This document shows, piece after piece, positions 1 to 8,371 of a stretch of 64,000 nt of DNA; the stretch's first letter is position 1; the number at the start of each line of letters is the position of its first letter. The notes beneath the pieces are model-generated. The model had not been told where the DNA came from. It saw only the letters and a list, made by a program, of their open reading frames with translations, and ran no database searches. Both the position numbers and the translations under genes were made by a program. The stretch comes from Metabacillus_B sp050107715 (GTDB lineage: Bacteria > Bacillota > Bacilli > Bacillales > Bacillaceae), in the NCBI RefSeq assembly GCF_050107715.1, contig NZ_JBNILN010000001.1:744001-808000 (forward strand), read 5' to 3'.

Positions 1-875
1 ACTTTCTCTCTCATATTTTTCCCGAAGAGCCCGGATGGACGGAAAATGAGAATAAGGATCAGGACAATGAATGCTACCCCGTCACGCCATAATGAGAAAC
101 CGAGGGCACTGACTAAGGATTCAACGACGCCAAGGACAAGACCTCCGACCATTGCCCCGGGAATGATTCCGATTCCGCCGAGGACAGCGGCTACGAAAGC
201 CTTTAGTCCGGGGATGATGCCCATAAGCGGTTCAATTTTTATGTAATATACTCCAAAAATAACACCCGCTGCCCCAGCTAAGGCGGAGCCAATCGCAAAG
301 GTTGCGGAGATTGTATTGTCCACATTGATGCCCATGAGCTTTGCCGCCTCCGCATCATGCGATACAGCCCGCATCGCTTTTCCAATTTTCGTGCGGTGAA
401 CAATAAACTGCAGCAAAATCATCAGGAAAACGGAAATGCCTAAAATAAATAATGATTGCGAGCTGATATTCAGCCCAAATAATTCAATGGTTTCTTTTGG
501 AAGGACCGTTCCGGGATAGGCTTCCGGCTGTGCGCCGCGTACATAGATCATTCCGTATTCAATAAATAGAGAGACACCGATTGCTGTGATTAATGCTGCG
601 ATTCTCGTAGCATTGCGGAGAGGTTTATACGCAATTCTTTCAATCATCATTCCAAACAGGGCACAGACCGTCATCGCAAGCAGCAAGGCGGGCAGGAAGG
701 GAAGCTTCAGGACGGTAATCGAATAAAACCCTACAAAAGCACCAACCATGAACACATCGCCGTGTGCGAAGTTAATCAGTTTAACAATTCCGTAAACCAT
801 CGTGTAACCCAAGGCAATCAATGCGTAAATACTTCCAAGCGATATGCCGTTGATCAGCTGCTGGACAAATTCCAT
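1..875 (-). CDS. livH: Branched-chain amino acid ABC transporter permease LivH (3' end cut by window edge)
   Basis: The frame opens with ATG at 873-875 behind a GGAGAG ribosome binding site and stays open for 291 codons to the left edge. The protein is a chain of hydrophobic helices. It carries the family's conserved motif INFAHGDVFMVGAF near residue 35 and ends close to the usual LivH C-terminus (NMREKV), so probably only a few codons are missing. LivH is one of the two inner-membrane permease subunits that take up leucine, isoleucine and valine with LivM, LivG, LivF and a binding protein. It lies 95 bp downstream of the binding-protein gene on the same strand, with a hairpin between them, which fits an operon with reduced read-through. 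The remaining liv genes would lie beyond the left edge. Exact substrate preference is inferred from the family. Confidence 0.9.
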   Translation of the reverse strand, partial: MEFVQQLINGISLGSIYALIALGYTMVYGIVKLINFAHGDVFMVGAFVGFYSITVLKLPFLPALLLAMTVCALFGMMIERIAYKPLRNATRIAALITAIGVSLFIEYGMIYVRGAQPEAYPGTVLPKETIELFGLNISSQSLFILGISVFLMILLQFIVHRTKIGKAMRAVSHDAEAAKLMGINVDNTISATFAIGSALAGAAGVIFGVYYIKIEPLMGIIPGLKAFVAAVLGGIGIIPGAMVGGLVLGVVESLVSALGFSLWRDGVAFIVLILILIFRPSGLFGKNMREK

Positions 876-925
876 CGCTAACTCTCCTTATCTTGCCTCA
901 TATTTTAGTCGTTTCAATTCAAGGA

Positions 926-956
926 GGAAAAAAGAAAGGGGGAAAGCCCCCCTTTC
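926..956 (-). terminator. Hairpin between binding-protein gene and livH
   Basis: On the minus strand a 9-bp stem (GAAAGGGGG / CCCCCTTTC) is followed by a run of T. It sits between the substrate-binding gene and livH. It is probably a partial terminator or mRNA-stabilising hairpin that lets the binding protein be made in excess over the permease, a common arrangement in ABC uptake operons. Confidence 0.75.
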
Positions 957-970
957 CCGCACGGTTCCCG

Positions 971-2140
971 TTATTCCGGGTCCACCTTTGTTTTAAACTC
1001 CTGCTCCCCGTTCTTGTATTCCAGGATGGATGCTGATTTTACAGGATCATGGTTGCTGTCCAGCGTCAAATTCCCGGATATGAGCTCCAGATCCTTTGTT
1101 TCTTTAAGAGCTTCCTGGATTTTTGCAGGCTCCGAGCTTTCTGCACGTTTAATTGCATCTGCTAAATAATAGGCTGTATCGTAGCCTAGAGCGGCAAAGG
1201 CATCCGGTGACTTATCCTTATATTTTGCTTTAAACGCCTCTACGAACTTTTGGATTTTTTCATCCGGGTCACCGGAGGAGTAATGATTGGTAATGAATGT
1301 ATTATTCAGGGCATCCGCACCCGCAATTTCTGCAAGCTTCGGAGAATCCCAGCCGTCTCCTCCCATAAATGGAACGTCAATGCCGAGCTCGCGTCCCTGT
1401 TTGATGATCAATCCCACTTCCTCATAGTATCCAGGCAGAAAAACAAAGTCCGGCTTCGCCGATTTGATTCTCGTCAAGGTCGCACTGAAGTCTGTATCCT
1501 TAGCGATATACGCTTCCTCAATCGCTACTTTTCCGCCAGCTTCGGTAAATGCTTCCTTGAAGGCCGCAGCCAGCCCTTTGGAATAGTCACTGGATGAGTC
1601 CACGTAAACGGCCGCTGTTTTCGCATTCAGATCCTCTGCAGCGAAGTTCGCAGCCACTGTTCCCTGAAAAGGATCAATAAAGCAAGTTCTAAATGCAAAT
1701 TCGTTCACTTTTCCATCTTTGCTGGTAATCGCAGGATTTGTTCCTGTAGGTGTGATGAGAGGAACTTTATTCTTCGCAAGAATTTCAACCTGGGCCAATG
1801 TATTTGTGCTTGTAGCGGCCCCCACAACAGCGGCCACCTTATCCTGGCTGACCAGCTTCAACGCTCCAGCCGTTGCTTCAGCTGCTTCTGATTTATTATC
1901 CACTTTAACCAGCTCCAGCTTTTTCCCGTCAATGCCCTCTTTATTTATCTCTTCAATCGCGAGTTCAAGTCCTTCTGAAACGGATTGCCCATAAGAAGCA
2001 ACACCGCCTGAAAGCTCCAGATTCGCTCCGATTTTAATGGTATCGCCGCCTGATCCGCCTGTTTGAGCTCCGCATCCTGCCAGTATCCCCGCAAATAATG
2101 ATAGTGATAGAAAAATACCCGTTAATTTTTTCTTTTTCAT
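971..2140 (-). CDS. Branched-chain amino acid ABC transporter substrate-binding lipoprotein (LivK/LivJ type)
   Basis: This 389-residue lipoprotein has a basic n-region (MKKKK), a hydrophobic stretch and the lipobox LAGC with the lipidated cysteine at about residue 23. The mature part has the type I periplasmic-binding fold typical of Leu/Ile/Val-binding proteins. It shows IKIGANLELSGGVASYGQS at its start, VVGAATSTNTLA and PLITPTGTNPAIT further in, and a length usual for the family. In a Gram-positive cell it would be anchored to the outer face of the membrane and deliver ligand to LivH/LivM. It is the first gene of the operon with livH. A CodY-like box lies 145 bp upstream, so repression by amino acid sufficiency is likely. 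Ligand specificity cannot be read from the sequence. Confidence 0.92.
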   Translation of the reverse strand: MKKKKLTGIFLSLSLFAGILAGCGAQTGGSGGDTIKIGANLELSGGVASYGQSVSEGLELAIEEINKEGIDGKKLELVKVDNKSEAAEATAGALKLVSQDKVAAVVGAATSTNTLAQVEILAKNKVPLITPTGTNPAITSKDGKVNEFAFRTCFIDPFQGTVAANFAAEDLNAKTAAVYVDSSSDYSKGLAAAFKEAFTEAGGKVAIEEAYIAKDTDFSATLTRIKSAKPDFVFLPGYYEEVGLIIKQGRELGIDVPFMGGDGWDSPKLAEIAGADALNNTFITNHYSSGDPDEKIQKFVEAFKAKYKDKSPDAFAALGYDTAYYLADAIKRAESSEPAKIQEALKETKDLELISGNLTLDSNHDPVKSASILEYKNGEQEFKTKVDPE

Positions 2141-2284
2141 CAGTATGGCCCCCCGTTATACTTGGTATGAATACAAGAAACGCTTCCTTTCCTTTTTTGC
2201 CGGCGTTTCAGGAGATTTGCCTGCCACTTTAATGAGCAGCTTTTTAAGCAAACGAAAACCGGTTAGAATAGTTTAAATTAAATT

Positions 2285-2299
2285 AATATTCTGAAAATA
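2285..2299. promoter_or_regulatory. CodY box upstream of the branched-chain amino acid transporter
   Basis: AATATTCTGAAAATA matches 13 of 15 positions of the CodY consensus AATTTTCWGAAAATT. It lies in the 415-bp leader region of the transporter operon (2141-2555), otherwise AT-rich with no gene seen. CodY binds when branched-chain amino acids and GTP are plentiful, so repression of this uptake operon makes biological sense. The match is direct; the regulation is inferred. Confidence 0.6.
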
Positions 2300-2555
2300 T
2301 TTTACATAATAGATTCTCTTTCGTCTAGTAGTTTCGTAAGCCTTTTTATCACTTTATTCTTACAAAAAGCGACAACCACTCTAAGTCTTTTCGCATGTAT
2401 TTTGATAAATGACTGCTAATTGATTACGAACAGCAGCAGGAAGGAAATAATGTTATCATGATCGACCGATTCTTATTTTAACCGTAAGCCCGGAAAAGGA
2501 GGAAAAGAATAAACTAAAAATCATTTTTTCGTTTTCAAACAGTCCCCCAACATGG

Positions 2556-2595
2556 AAAAAGAAGCCATTCCCTTTAAAAAGGAAATGACTTCTTC
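2556..2595 (-). terminator. Intrinsic terminator after the RodA/FtsW-type gene
   Basis: An imperfect stem (AAGAAGTCATTTCC / AAGAAGCCATTCCC arms in inverted orientation) with an A/T-rich loop is followed on the minus strand by a T run. It lies directly after the stop of the SEDS gene, separating it from the amino acid transporter operon. Confidence 0.75.
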
Positions 2596-2596
2596 G

Positions 2597-3778
2597 TTAT
2601 TTATCTCCCGAAAACATGGAGTGTCTCTTATGAAAAGACACATTCAGCACGAGCCCGAGGCCAAACATTGTGGCTAAAACCGAACTTCCTCCATAGCTCA
2701 TTAATGGCAGCGGAATTCCTGTAATCGGAAGAAGACCGATGACCATCCCTATGTTTTGGAAAACATGAAACATAAATAAACCGATCATTCCGACGCATAT
2801 AAACAACTCGAACATATTCCTCATTTGGCCAAAACCAATAATAACAATCCGATAGATGAGAATGAAGTACAGGCAGACGATGACACAAGCCCCAAAGAAG
2901 CCAAACTCCTCCCCGATCATTGTAAAAATAAAGTCAGAGTGGGCTTCCGGAATGTAAACTTCCGCATTGCCAAAGCCTTTTCCTGAAATCGTGCCGGATC
3001 CGATTGCCGTTATAGACTGCTTTAACTGGTAGCTTATACCTGAACCGTATCTTTCAGGATCCAGCCAGGCATAGATTCTATCAATCTGGTATTTTCCGGC
3101 GATAAGAAGCAGCCATTCAATTTTGTATATAAACAAAATCACTAATGCTGCTACAGTTGAGACAACTGCTGTTATCACAACGCCGATAATTCTCCAATTG
3201 ATTCCCGAAACAAAAATTACGGTACCGGTTATAACCAGGATGACGAGCGATGTGCCGAAGTCATTTTGCAGCAGGATCAAGACAATTGGCATTCCTGAAA
3301 GCAAACCTGCTTTCACCAGATATTTAAGGTCGTCTGAAATCCTTCCCATCCCGTACGTTTCACTGTGTTTTTTCGTCATATAGGAAAGCATCAGGATGAG
3401 AAAAATCTTCATGTACTCAGATGGCTGGATGGAGCCGATGCCCGGAAACTGAAACCAGGCTTTAGCTCCATTCACCGGCTTGGCTATGCTTTCCGGGGCC
3501 AGCAGCAATAATACGAGCAAGAGGATGCCGAATCCGTAAAGAAAAGGAGTGAGCCGTTCAATTTGTTCAAAATCAAAAGCTAGAACGATTGCCATAATGA
3601 TTGCACCAACAGCAAACCAAAGCATTTGTTTCATCAAAAAGTTTTCCGTGTATTGTCCATGATTCTGGGCACTGTAAATGGCTACGAAGCTTGAGCACAT
3701 AATCAGCATCAGTACCAGCAATAAATGATTGTCAAAAAAGCTTTCTTTAAACCGCTGCAGCACGCTCACCTTTTCCAT
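2597..3778 (-). CDS. SEDS family peptidoglycan polymerase, RodA/FtsW type
   Basis: This 393-residue, roughly ten-helix membrane protein belongs to the SEDS family. These are glycosyltransferases that polymerise lipid II with a partner class B penicillin-binding protein during elongation (RodA), division (FtsW) or sporulation (SpoVE). Family signatures are GIGSIQPSEYMKIFLI near residue 115, QNDFGTSLVI near 170, AHSDFIFTMIGEEFGF near 280 and a C-terminal GLLPITGIPLPLMSYGGSS near 350. The extracellular loop carrying the essential aspartate (ERYGSGISYQLKQS) is present. The Q-P-S-E-Y and A-H-S-D motifs resemble RodA more than FtsW. The gene stands alone with its own terminator and no penicillin-binding protein gene nearby, so it may be a paralogue rather than the housekeeping rodA. 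Confidence 0.88.
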   Translation of the reverse strand: MEKVSVLQRFKESFFDNHLLLVLMLIMCSSFVAIYSAQNHGQYTENFLMKQMLWFAVGAIIMAIVLAFDFEQIERLTPFLYGFGILLLVLLLLAPESIAKPVNGAKAWFQFPGIGSIQPSEYMKIFLILMLSYMTKKHSETYGMGRISDDLKYLVKAGLLSGMPIVLILLQNDFGTSLVILVITGTVIFVSGINWRIIGVVITAVVSTVAALVILFIYKIEWLLLIAGKYQIDRIYAWLDPERYGSGISYQLKQSITAIGSGTISGKGFGNAEVYIPEAHSDFIFTMIGEEFGFFGACVIVCLYFILIYRIVIIGFGQMRNMFELFICVGMIGLFMFHVFQNIGMVIGLLPITGIPLPLMSYGGSSVLATMFGLGLVLNVSFHKRHSMFSGDK

Positions 3779-3875
3779 CGCATAATATCGATCATTTTTA
3801 TCTTTATTATACTTGAAAAAACTGGATTTCCAAGATGCTGTTTTTCAGCCGTTGGAAAAGGGGATAGGTGCCCGG

Positions 3876-4859
3876 TTACTCCGCCCGGTCTGCCTGGGGC
3901 GGCTGCTCGAGCCACCCTCTATCAATCATCAGCTTTGCACCTTCTTCTACATACAGCAGAATATCCTTCATCAGAAGCATATAATGGGCCCCAACATCCC
4001 GTCTCATGGAAGCGGACAGAGACCTTCCGAGAAGCCAGATAGCCGTTGAAGTAGAAGTCGTGATCATAAACATATTGAGCTTATCCGAAAAAGGGCCGAT
4101 GGCTGAGTCTGTCACTTCCAGTGTAACGGGCAGGGTCCCTAAATGCCCATCTTTTTTCAACAGCTCGTTAAAGGTATCGATTTGTTTCTGCGCAAGCTTT
4201 TTTCCTTTGATGAAAAATTGCTTCACATCATGGTCTTTGCACGTTTGAATCAATCCCAATAAATGAATCATTCCGATATAGTTTCGCTCAATAATAAAGA
4301 AGGCTTCCCCTAACTCAATGGCATTGAGTCCCCGTTCGTTTATCCAGCCGTTTAAAAAAGAGTCCTTTTGGACAATCTTTGGATGAGCTGGGTAAGGTAT
4401 TTTCGGCGGGCGGTCATAAATTCCCTTTGAGAACATTAAATCGACCGCTTTTTTGTATATGTTTCCTGCTCCTTCTTTCGTTTGCATAAAAAATTCGAGC
4501 ACGTCACGCCGTCCAACAGTGATGAACGAATAGGAATATCCCATCAGTCCCAGCTGGCTGACACGGTAAACGTAGCTGAGTGCGTATAAGTCTGTAAACA
4601 GCGGCGGAGCGTCCTCATCTAAATCCGCTTCTCCAAATCCAAAGGGGACCGGAAAGTTTTCCGACTCAAACTTTTCTTTTATCCAGCTGCTTATGGAGGT
4701 GGAGAGGCCATAGGCTTCCTCGACAATCGGTTTTATTTCCTCATCTTCCATGTGAATAAGAAAGTGCTTTAATAAACAGGATGATGCCGTCTCCTGCATG
4801 TAGGCCGTCCACAAGGCTGATATTTCAGGAGTAGTTAAATTAATATTATGCTGTACCAA
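3876..4859 (-). CDS. DUF3231 family protein
   Basis: A 327-residue soluble protein made of two similar helical halves, as expected for DUF3231, a family common in Bacillus species and of unknown function. The first half contains LTTPEISALWTAYMQET and the second repeats the same theme (LNAIELGEAFFIIERNYIG), consistent with duplicated four-helix ferritin-like bundles. The start is a TTG preceded by GGAGGAC at good distance; the next in-frame ATG is far inside the conserved region. It is a monocistronic-looking gene upstream of the SEDS gene with about 100 bp between them. Some relatives are linked to sporulation, but nothing in this sequence proves that. Confidence 0.8.
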   Translation of the reverse strand: MVQHNINLTTPEISALWTAYMQETASSCLLKHFLIHMEDEEIKPIVEEAYGLSTSISSWIKEKFESENFPVPFGFGEADLDEDAPPLFTDLYALSYVYRVSQLGLMGYSYSFITVGRRDVLEFFMQTKEGAGNIYKKAVDLMFSKGIYDRPPKIPYPAHPKIVQKDSFLNGWINERGLNAIELGEAFFIIERNYIGMIHLLGLIQTCKDHDVKQFFIKGKKLAQKQIDTFNELLKKDGHLGTLPVTLEVTDSAIGPFSDKLNMFMITTSTSTAIWLLGRSLSASMRRDVGAHYMLLMKDILLYVEEGAKLMIDRGWLEQPPQADRAE

Positions 4860-5291
4860 TGGATGTCCTCCCGCCCGGTTTTTCTTACTATTTGCATAAA
4901 GAAGATTTCTATTCCCTGTTTCAGGGTATTTGTGAGAGCGTTTTGATCAGCTGCTGCTTTGCCATTGTAAAAAAGGAGGGCGCATTTTAATCATGAAGGC
5001 TTTCTGACCCAGCAGGGGGACACAGCTTAGGAGTTTAAAAAATGGCCTCTTTCTTTTTAAAGAATGTACTCGACCGCTTCCGGGCTTTTGAGCTGTTGAG
5101 GCAGTCTCAATGCGGCTGGACGGTTGCCAGGCCCATGCGGCTGAAGGGTGGAAAGCTCACGGGACAGCACCGGATTGCTTCAAAGGGAGTTCCGGAGGAT
5201 GGAGAAAAATAAGCCGTGCACACGCTGAATTCCCTGGAAGAGCATCCCAATATTCAGACCCGCTTACTGAAAATGTTTCACATGAAACAAA
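4860..5291. other. Gene-free stretch without recognised features
   Basis: About 430 bp between DUF3231 and a small terminator. A short open frame on the plus strand (5110-5307) has no ribosome binding site and an amino acid composition unlike real proteins. I see no RNA gene, riboswitch or repeat of the families found elsewhere in the window. Confidence 0.4.
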
Positions 5292-5322
5292 AAAGAAGCG
5301 TTCTTAGCGAGCGCTTCTTTTT
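5292..5322. terminator. Bidirectional-looking terminator overlapping a small gene's end
   Basis: The arms AAAGAAGCG and CGCTTCTTT form a 9-bp stem with U runs on both sides. On the minus strand it overlaps the last codons and stop of the 31-codon gene at 5304-5399. Confidence 0.7.
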
Positions 5323-5399
5323 CGTTTATTCATCATTTTTTTTGCAATCGGATAGATAACGGGGGCCCATTTCATCAGTTTTCTAATTAATTTACCCAT
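5304..5399 (-). CDS. Small basic protein, 31 residues, unknown function
   Basis: A 31-codon frame starts with ATG at 5399. It is preceded by a near-consensus ribosome binding site (AAGGAGGG, 8-9 nt upstream) and ends in a terminator hairpin. The product is MGKLIRKLMKWAPVIYPIAK followed by KMMNKRKRSAR. It is a strongly basic, amphipathic peptide with a short hydrophobic centre, of the kind often found as small membrane-associated or nucleic-acid-binding Bacillus proteins. I do not recognise the family. The good start signal and the terminator argue that it is expressed; the short length leaves doubt. Confidence 0.55.
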   Translation of the reverse strand: MGKLIRKLMKWAPVIYPIAKKMMNKRKRSAR

Positions 5400-5456
5400 G
5401 TGGATCCCTCCTTATTATCTATACGTTTCCCAACTTTTACTCCATGTAAACAGCCA

Positions 5457-6320
5457 TTATTTTTTAATGATCGGAATCCAGACTTCGCATCTGTAATCAT
5501 CTGAATATGGGTCACCTGCAGGATACACTTCCAGCTCGGGCCCTTCCGCAAGCTCATACCCGGTGGAAGGAAACCATTCTCCGAATATTCTTCCCCACAC
5601 CTCCTGAATGGCATGAGGCATCGGCCCATTGGATTCAAACACCGTCCACTTCCGGGGAGGGATTATGCGCTCTTCCAGGCCGCTGTTACGAAATCCTTCA
5701 GGTTTTTCAGCAGCGATCATATAGCTCATTGTCTCCTGTTCCTGGTTAAAATCCATGCAGATTCCGAGAAAGCCCATTGATCCGGTCAGAGGCTCAAGCT
5801 GTTCATTAAGGCCGTTCGTCTGATTGGCCTCCTGCCAAAACTTACTTATTTCACCTTGCTGGGCACTTTTTGCAGTAGATAGTTTAATGGCTTTGCCGAC
5901 TACAGGAAAAGCTTCCTTTTCTATGAACCGGTAATTCATTGCTTTTGCTCCTTTCAGCTGAATTTGAAAAGAAATACGGGGGTACGCTTTAAGGACGCAC
6001 TCAGCTTTTCGCACCTCTGAAGGGCTCATCCCGTGCGCCTTTTTAAAGGCTTTTGAAAAGGATTCAGGGGTCTCATATCCATATTTCAGGGCAACATCGA
6101 TGATTTTCACGTTTGAATTTGCCAGCTCCTGAGCCGCTATCGTCAACCTTCGCTTTCTGACATAATCCCCAGGCGTCACACCCGTGACCATCAAAAACAT
6201 TCGCTGGAAATGAAACTTTGACATACAGGCAATCGCTGCAGCTTTCTCCATCGTAATTTCATCATCTAAATGCCGCTCTATATAATCGAGGCTCTTATTC
6301 ATATGAATCAAGGCTTCCAT
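5457..6320 (-). CDS. AraC family regulator with GyrI-like effector-binding domain
   Basis: A 287-residue regulator. Residues 1-105 hold the double helix-turn-helix of the AraC/XylS family (DDEITMEKAAAIACMSKFHF and VKIIDVALKYGYETPESFSK, then the MSPSEVRK end motif). Residues 125-287 form a GyrI-like/Rob-type domain that binds small hydrophobic or cationic molecules. This order is that of Rob, MarA-like and YdeE-type regulators of multidrug or stress genes. The start ATG follows AAAGGAGA at a good distance. No efflux pump gene lies next to it, so the target is unknown; autoregulation is plausible. Confidence 0.88.
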   Translation of the reverse strand: MEALIHMNKSLDYIERHLDDEITMEKAAAIACMSKFHFQRMFLMVTGVTPGDYVRKRRLTIAAQELANSNVKIIDVALKYGYETPESFSKAFKKAHGMSPSEVRKAECVLKAYPRISFQIQLKGAKAMNYRFIEKEAFPVVGKAIKLSTAKSAQQGEISKFWQEANQTNGLNEQLEPLTGSMGFLGICMDFNQEQETMSYMIAAEKPEGFRNSGLEERIIPPRKWTVFESNGPMPHAIQEVWGRIFGEWFPSTGYELAEGPELEVYPAGDPYSDDYRCEVWIPIIKK

Positions 6321-6431
6321 CCCCGCATCTCCTTTCCTGGTCCACTATAACAGGCTGAAAACCGTTCCTCCTGTCATTTTTTGCTTTTCCTTCACTGGTT
6401 TTCTTTTTCAGCAGACCCCTTTCCTTCTTCT

Positions 6432-6463
6432 CGAAAAAAAAAGACCAGCCAATGCTGATCTTT
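6432..6463 (-). terminator. Terminator of the GntR gene
   Basis: AAAGATCAGC / GCTGGTCTTT arms on the minus strand with a four-base loop and a run of nine T, placed directly after the GntR stop codon. Confidence 0.85.
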
Positions 6464-7150
6464 TTAATCTTCCGCAGACAAAATTTCCGATAAGGATTGA
6501 AACCCTTCATCACTGAGCCGCAGATCATTGATGCTTCTTTTCATGTGCAGGTCGATCAGCTGATGGAGATCTTCGGCGTTCTTTTCTCTCATTGCCTCGA
6601 CCATGCGGTTATGCTCTTCCGCCCTGGCATTATGCCCGGTCTCCACTTGATAAAAGACATCAAATAAAAATAAATACACATTATTTTGGTTTAAGAGCTG
6701 CTCCATATAGCGGATTAAAAATTTATTGCCGCTTTTTCTCGCAAGATACAAATGAAACTCTTTGTTTACATTCACATAGCCCTTTAAATCTTTATTTTTG
6801 TATGCTTCCTGCTCTTTTTTCAGCAGGCTGTTCAGCTTTCCAAAATCTTCTTCTTCCATTCTGTCCAATCCATAACGGACTGCAAGATGCTCAAATTCTC
6901 GTCTCATATCGAAAAAAGACAAAATCTCTTCTTTCGATGGCTGAACGACATAGGATCCTTTATTCGGAACAATCTCAATAAGCCCTTCTGACTCAAGCTT
7001 TTTAAAAGCGAGCCTGATTGGCGTCCGGCTGACCTTCAGTTTTTCGGATATCGTTTGCTCGACAAGCTGTGTGCCAGGAGCAATCTTTCTCCCCAGAAGT
7101 GCTTCTTTTAAATGCATGTAAACCCTTTGTTCCGTTGTCTGTTTTTCCAC
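6464..7150 (-). CDS. GntR family transcriptional regulator with FCD domain
   Basis: A 228-residue regulator. Residues 5-70 form the winged helix-turn-helix of GntR proteins (LVEQTISEKLKVSRTPIRLA). Residues 80-220 form an all-helical FCD ligand domain with the metal-type aspartate and histidines (NKEFHLYL, EEHNRMVEAM, IDLHMKRS). FCD regulators respond to carboxylic acids or sugars. Two GTG starts are possible, 7159 and 7150; the second lies at a proper distance from AAGGG. The gene is monocistronic with its own terminator. The neighbours (YitT, AraC) do not suggest a pathway. Confidence 0.87.
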   Translation of the reverse strand: MEKQTTEQRVYMHLKEALLGRKIAPGTQLVEQTISEKLKVSRTPIRLAFKKLESEGLIEIVPNKGSYVVQPSKEEILSFFDMRREFEHLAVRYGLDRMEEEDFGKLNSLLKKEQEAYKNKDLKGYVNVNKEFHLYLARKSGNKFLIRYMEQLLNQNNVYLFLFDVFYQVETGHNARAEEHNRMVEAMREKNAEDLHQLIDLHMKRSINDLRLSDEGFQSLSEILSAED

Positions 7151-7250
7151 GTCCCTCACCCTTCAGCCGTGATTTTCATCTTATACCCGTCCATTAACTG
7201 AACTCCTATCATAAACGAAAATGGCTTTGGGTTAAAGGTGCAAGGGAAAA

Positions 7251-8096
7251 TCAGGCAAATGATTTAAAGTTGCGCCCCATAATCTCATTCATATTATGGA
7301 TGGTAACAAAAGCGTCTTCATCCACTGACTGAATATATACTTTAAGGCGGTGAAACTCTCTTCTAGCCAAAATTGTCGTTATGACTTCTTTTTCATCATT
7401 CGAGAAGGCTCCTTTAGCGATGTGGACAGTGGCTCCTTTATTCAGCTCCAGAAGGATAAACTGTTTAATCTTGTCACTCTCGCCACTGATAATGACAATC
7501 TCTTTGTTTTCATTCATCATTTGCATGGAGTAATCAATCAGGAATCCTTTAATAAGCAAGCCGAAAAAAGCATACATTCCTGTTTGAATACCGAAAACCC
7601 CCGCTGATGACAGGACGATCAGGATATCGGCAAGCAAAACGGCCCGCCCCATTTCCATATGGGTGAATTTATTAATTATTCTCGCGACGATATCCGTTCC
7701 GCCTGTTGACGCCTGCTGGCTAAATACGAGTGCGCTCCCGAAGGATCCGATAATCATCCCGATAATCAGCTCGATCAAGATATCGTCGCTCATCGGACGC
7801 TCCATTGGGAGGAAAATGCTGAAGCCCCATACAAGAAGGCTCAGCATGACACTTGAATATAAAGAAACGGCCCCGAATGCAGATCCAATGATAAAAAAGC
7901 CGATCAGAAAAAGCACAGAGTCCAGCATGAGCATAATCTGCCCTACCGGAAGCGGAAGGAAGTCATGAATGACGATGGAAAGACCTCCCGTCCCTCCCGC
8001 TGCAAGGTCATTAGGAGACAGGAAAAAGTGGATGTTAACCGCGACGAGGATCAACCCAATATTTATTTTTAAAAATGATAGGATTTTAGGACTCAT
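7251..8096 (-). CDS. YitT family membrane protein (DUF161 + DUF2179)
   Basis: A 281-residue protein with five or six membrane helices in the first 200 residues and a soluble C-terminal DUF2179 domain of about 80 residues (KEVITTILARREFHRLKVYI). It contains the family motifs FLSPNDLAAGGTGGLSIV and ASTGGTDIVARII. Bacillus genomes encode several paralogues (YitT, YpjC, YqfU, YvjA types); none has a firmly established function. The start is set by a strong AAAAGGAGG site 7 nt upstream. It is divergent from the aldehyde dehydrogenase gene. Confidence 0.88.
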   Translation of the reverse strand: MSPKILSFLKINIGLILVAVNIHFFLSPNDLAAGGTGGLSIVIHDFLPLPVGQIMLMLDSVLFLIGFFIIGSAFGAVSLYSSVMLSLLVWGFSIFLPMERPMSDDILIELIIGMIIGSFGSALVFSQQASTGGTDIVARIINKFTHMEMGRAVLLADILIVLSSAGVFGIQTGMYAFFGLLIKGFLIDYSMQMMNENKEIVIISGESDKIKQFILLELNKGATVHIAKGAFSNDEKEVITTILARREFHRLKVYIQSVDEDAFVTIHNMNEIMGRNFKSFA

Positions 8097-8322
8097 TCGG
8101 AGACCTCCTTTTCACAAAAATTGTCGTTCAAAATTGTTCAACAATCCAGATTATAACGAGCTGGAATATGGATGTAAATGATTAAATTTCAAGTAAGCCC
8201 TTACATTCGAACTATTTTTCAGGAAGCCTTCACGCGCTTAAAAAAACAGCATTTTTTACCCCCAACACTCAAAAGTCAAATAATTGACAATTTTCACTTA
8301 AAGTGTTTCTCTAAAATTAGAT

Positions 8323-8336
8323 TGTAAGCGATTGCA
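8323..8336 (+). promoter_or_regulatory. cre-like site (CcpA) in front of the aldehyde dehydrogenase
   Basis: TGTAAGCGATTGCA matches the cre consensus TGWAANCGNTNWCA at 13 of 14 positions. It lies 36 bp upstream of the aldehyde dehydrogenase start, close to where the promoter should be. A TTGACA element occurs at 8284-8289 but no convincing -10 box at standard spacing. Carbon catabolite repression of the downstream pair is inferred. Confidence 0.6.
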
Positions 8337-8371
8337 ATCAATGGACTACATAAACGGGAGGAGAATGAAGC

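Noticed and set aside
5110..5307. Plus-strand 65-codon frame
   Set aside because: No ribosome binding site and implausible composition; overlaps a terminator.
8284..8312. TTGACA as the -35 of the aldehyde dehydrogenase promoter
   Set aside because: No acceptable -10 hexamer at 16-18 bp; the promoter is not assigned.
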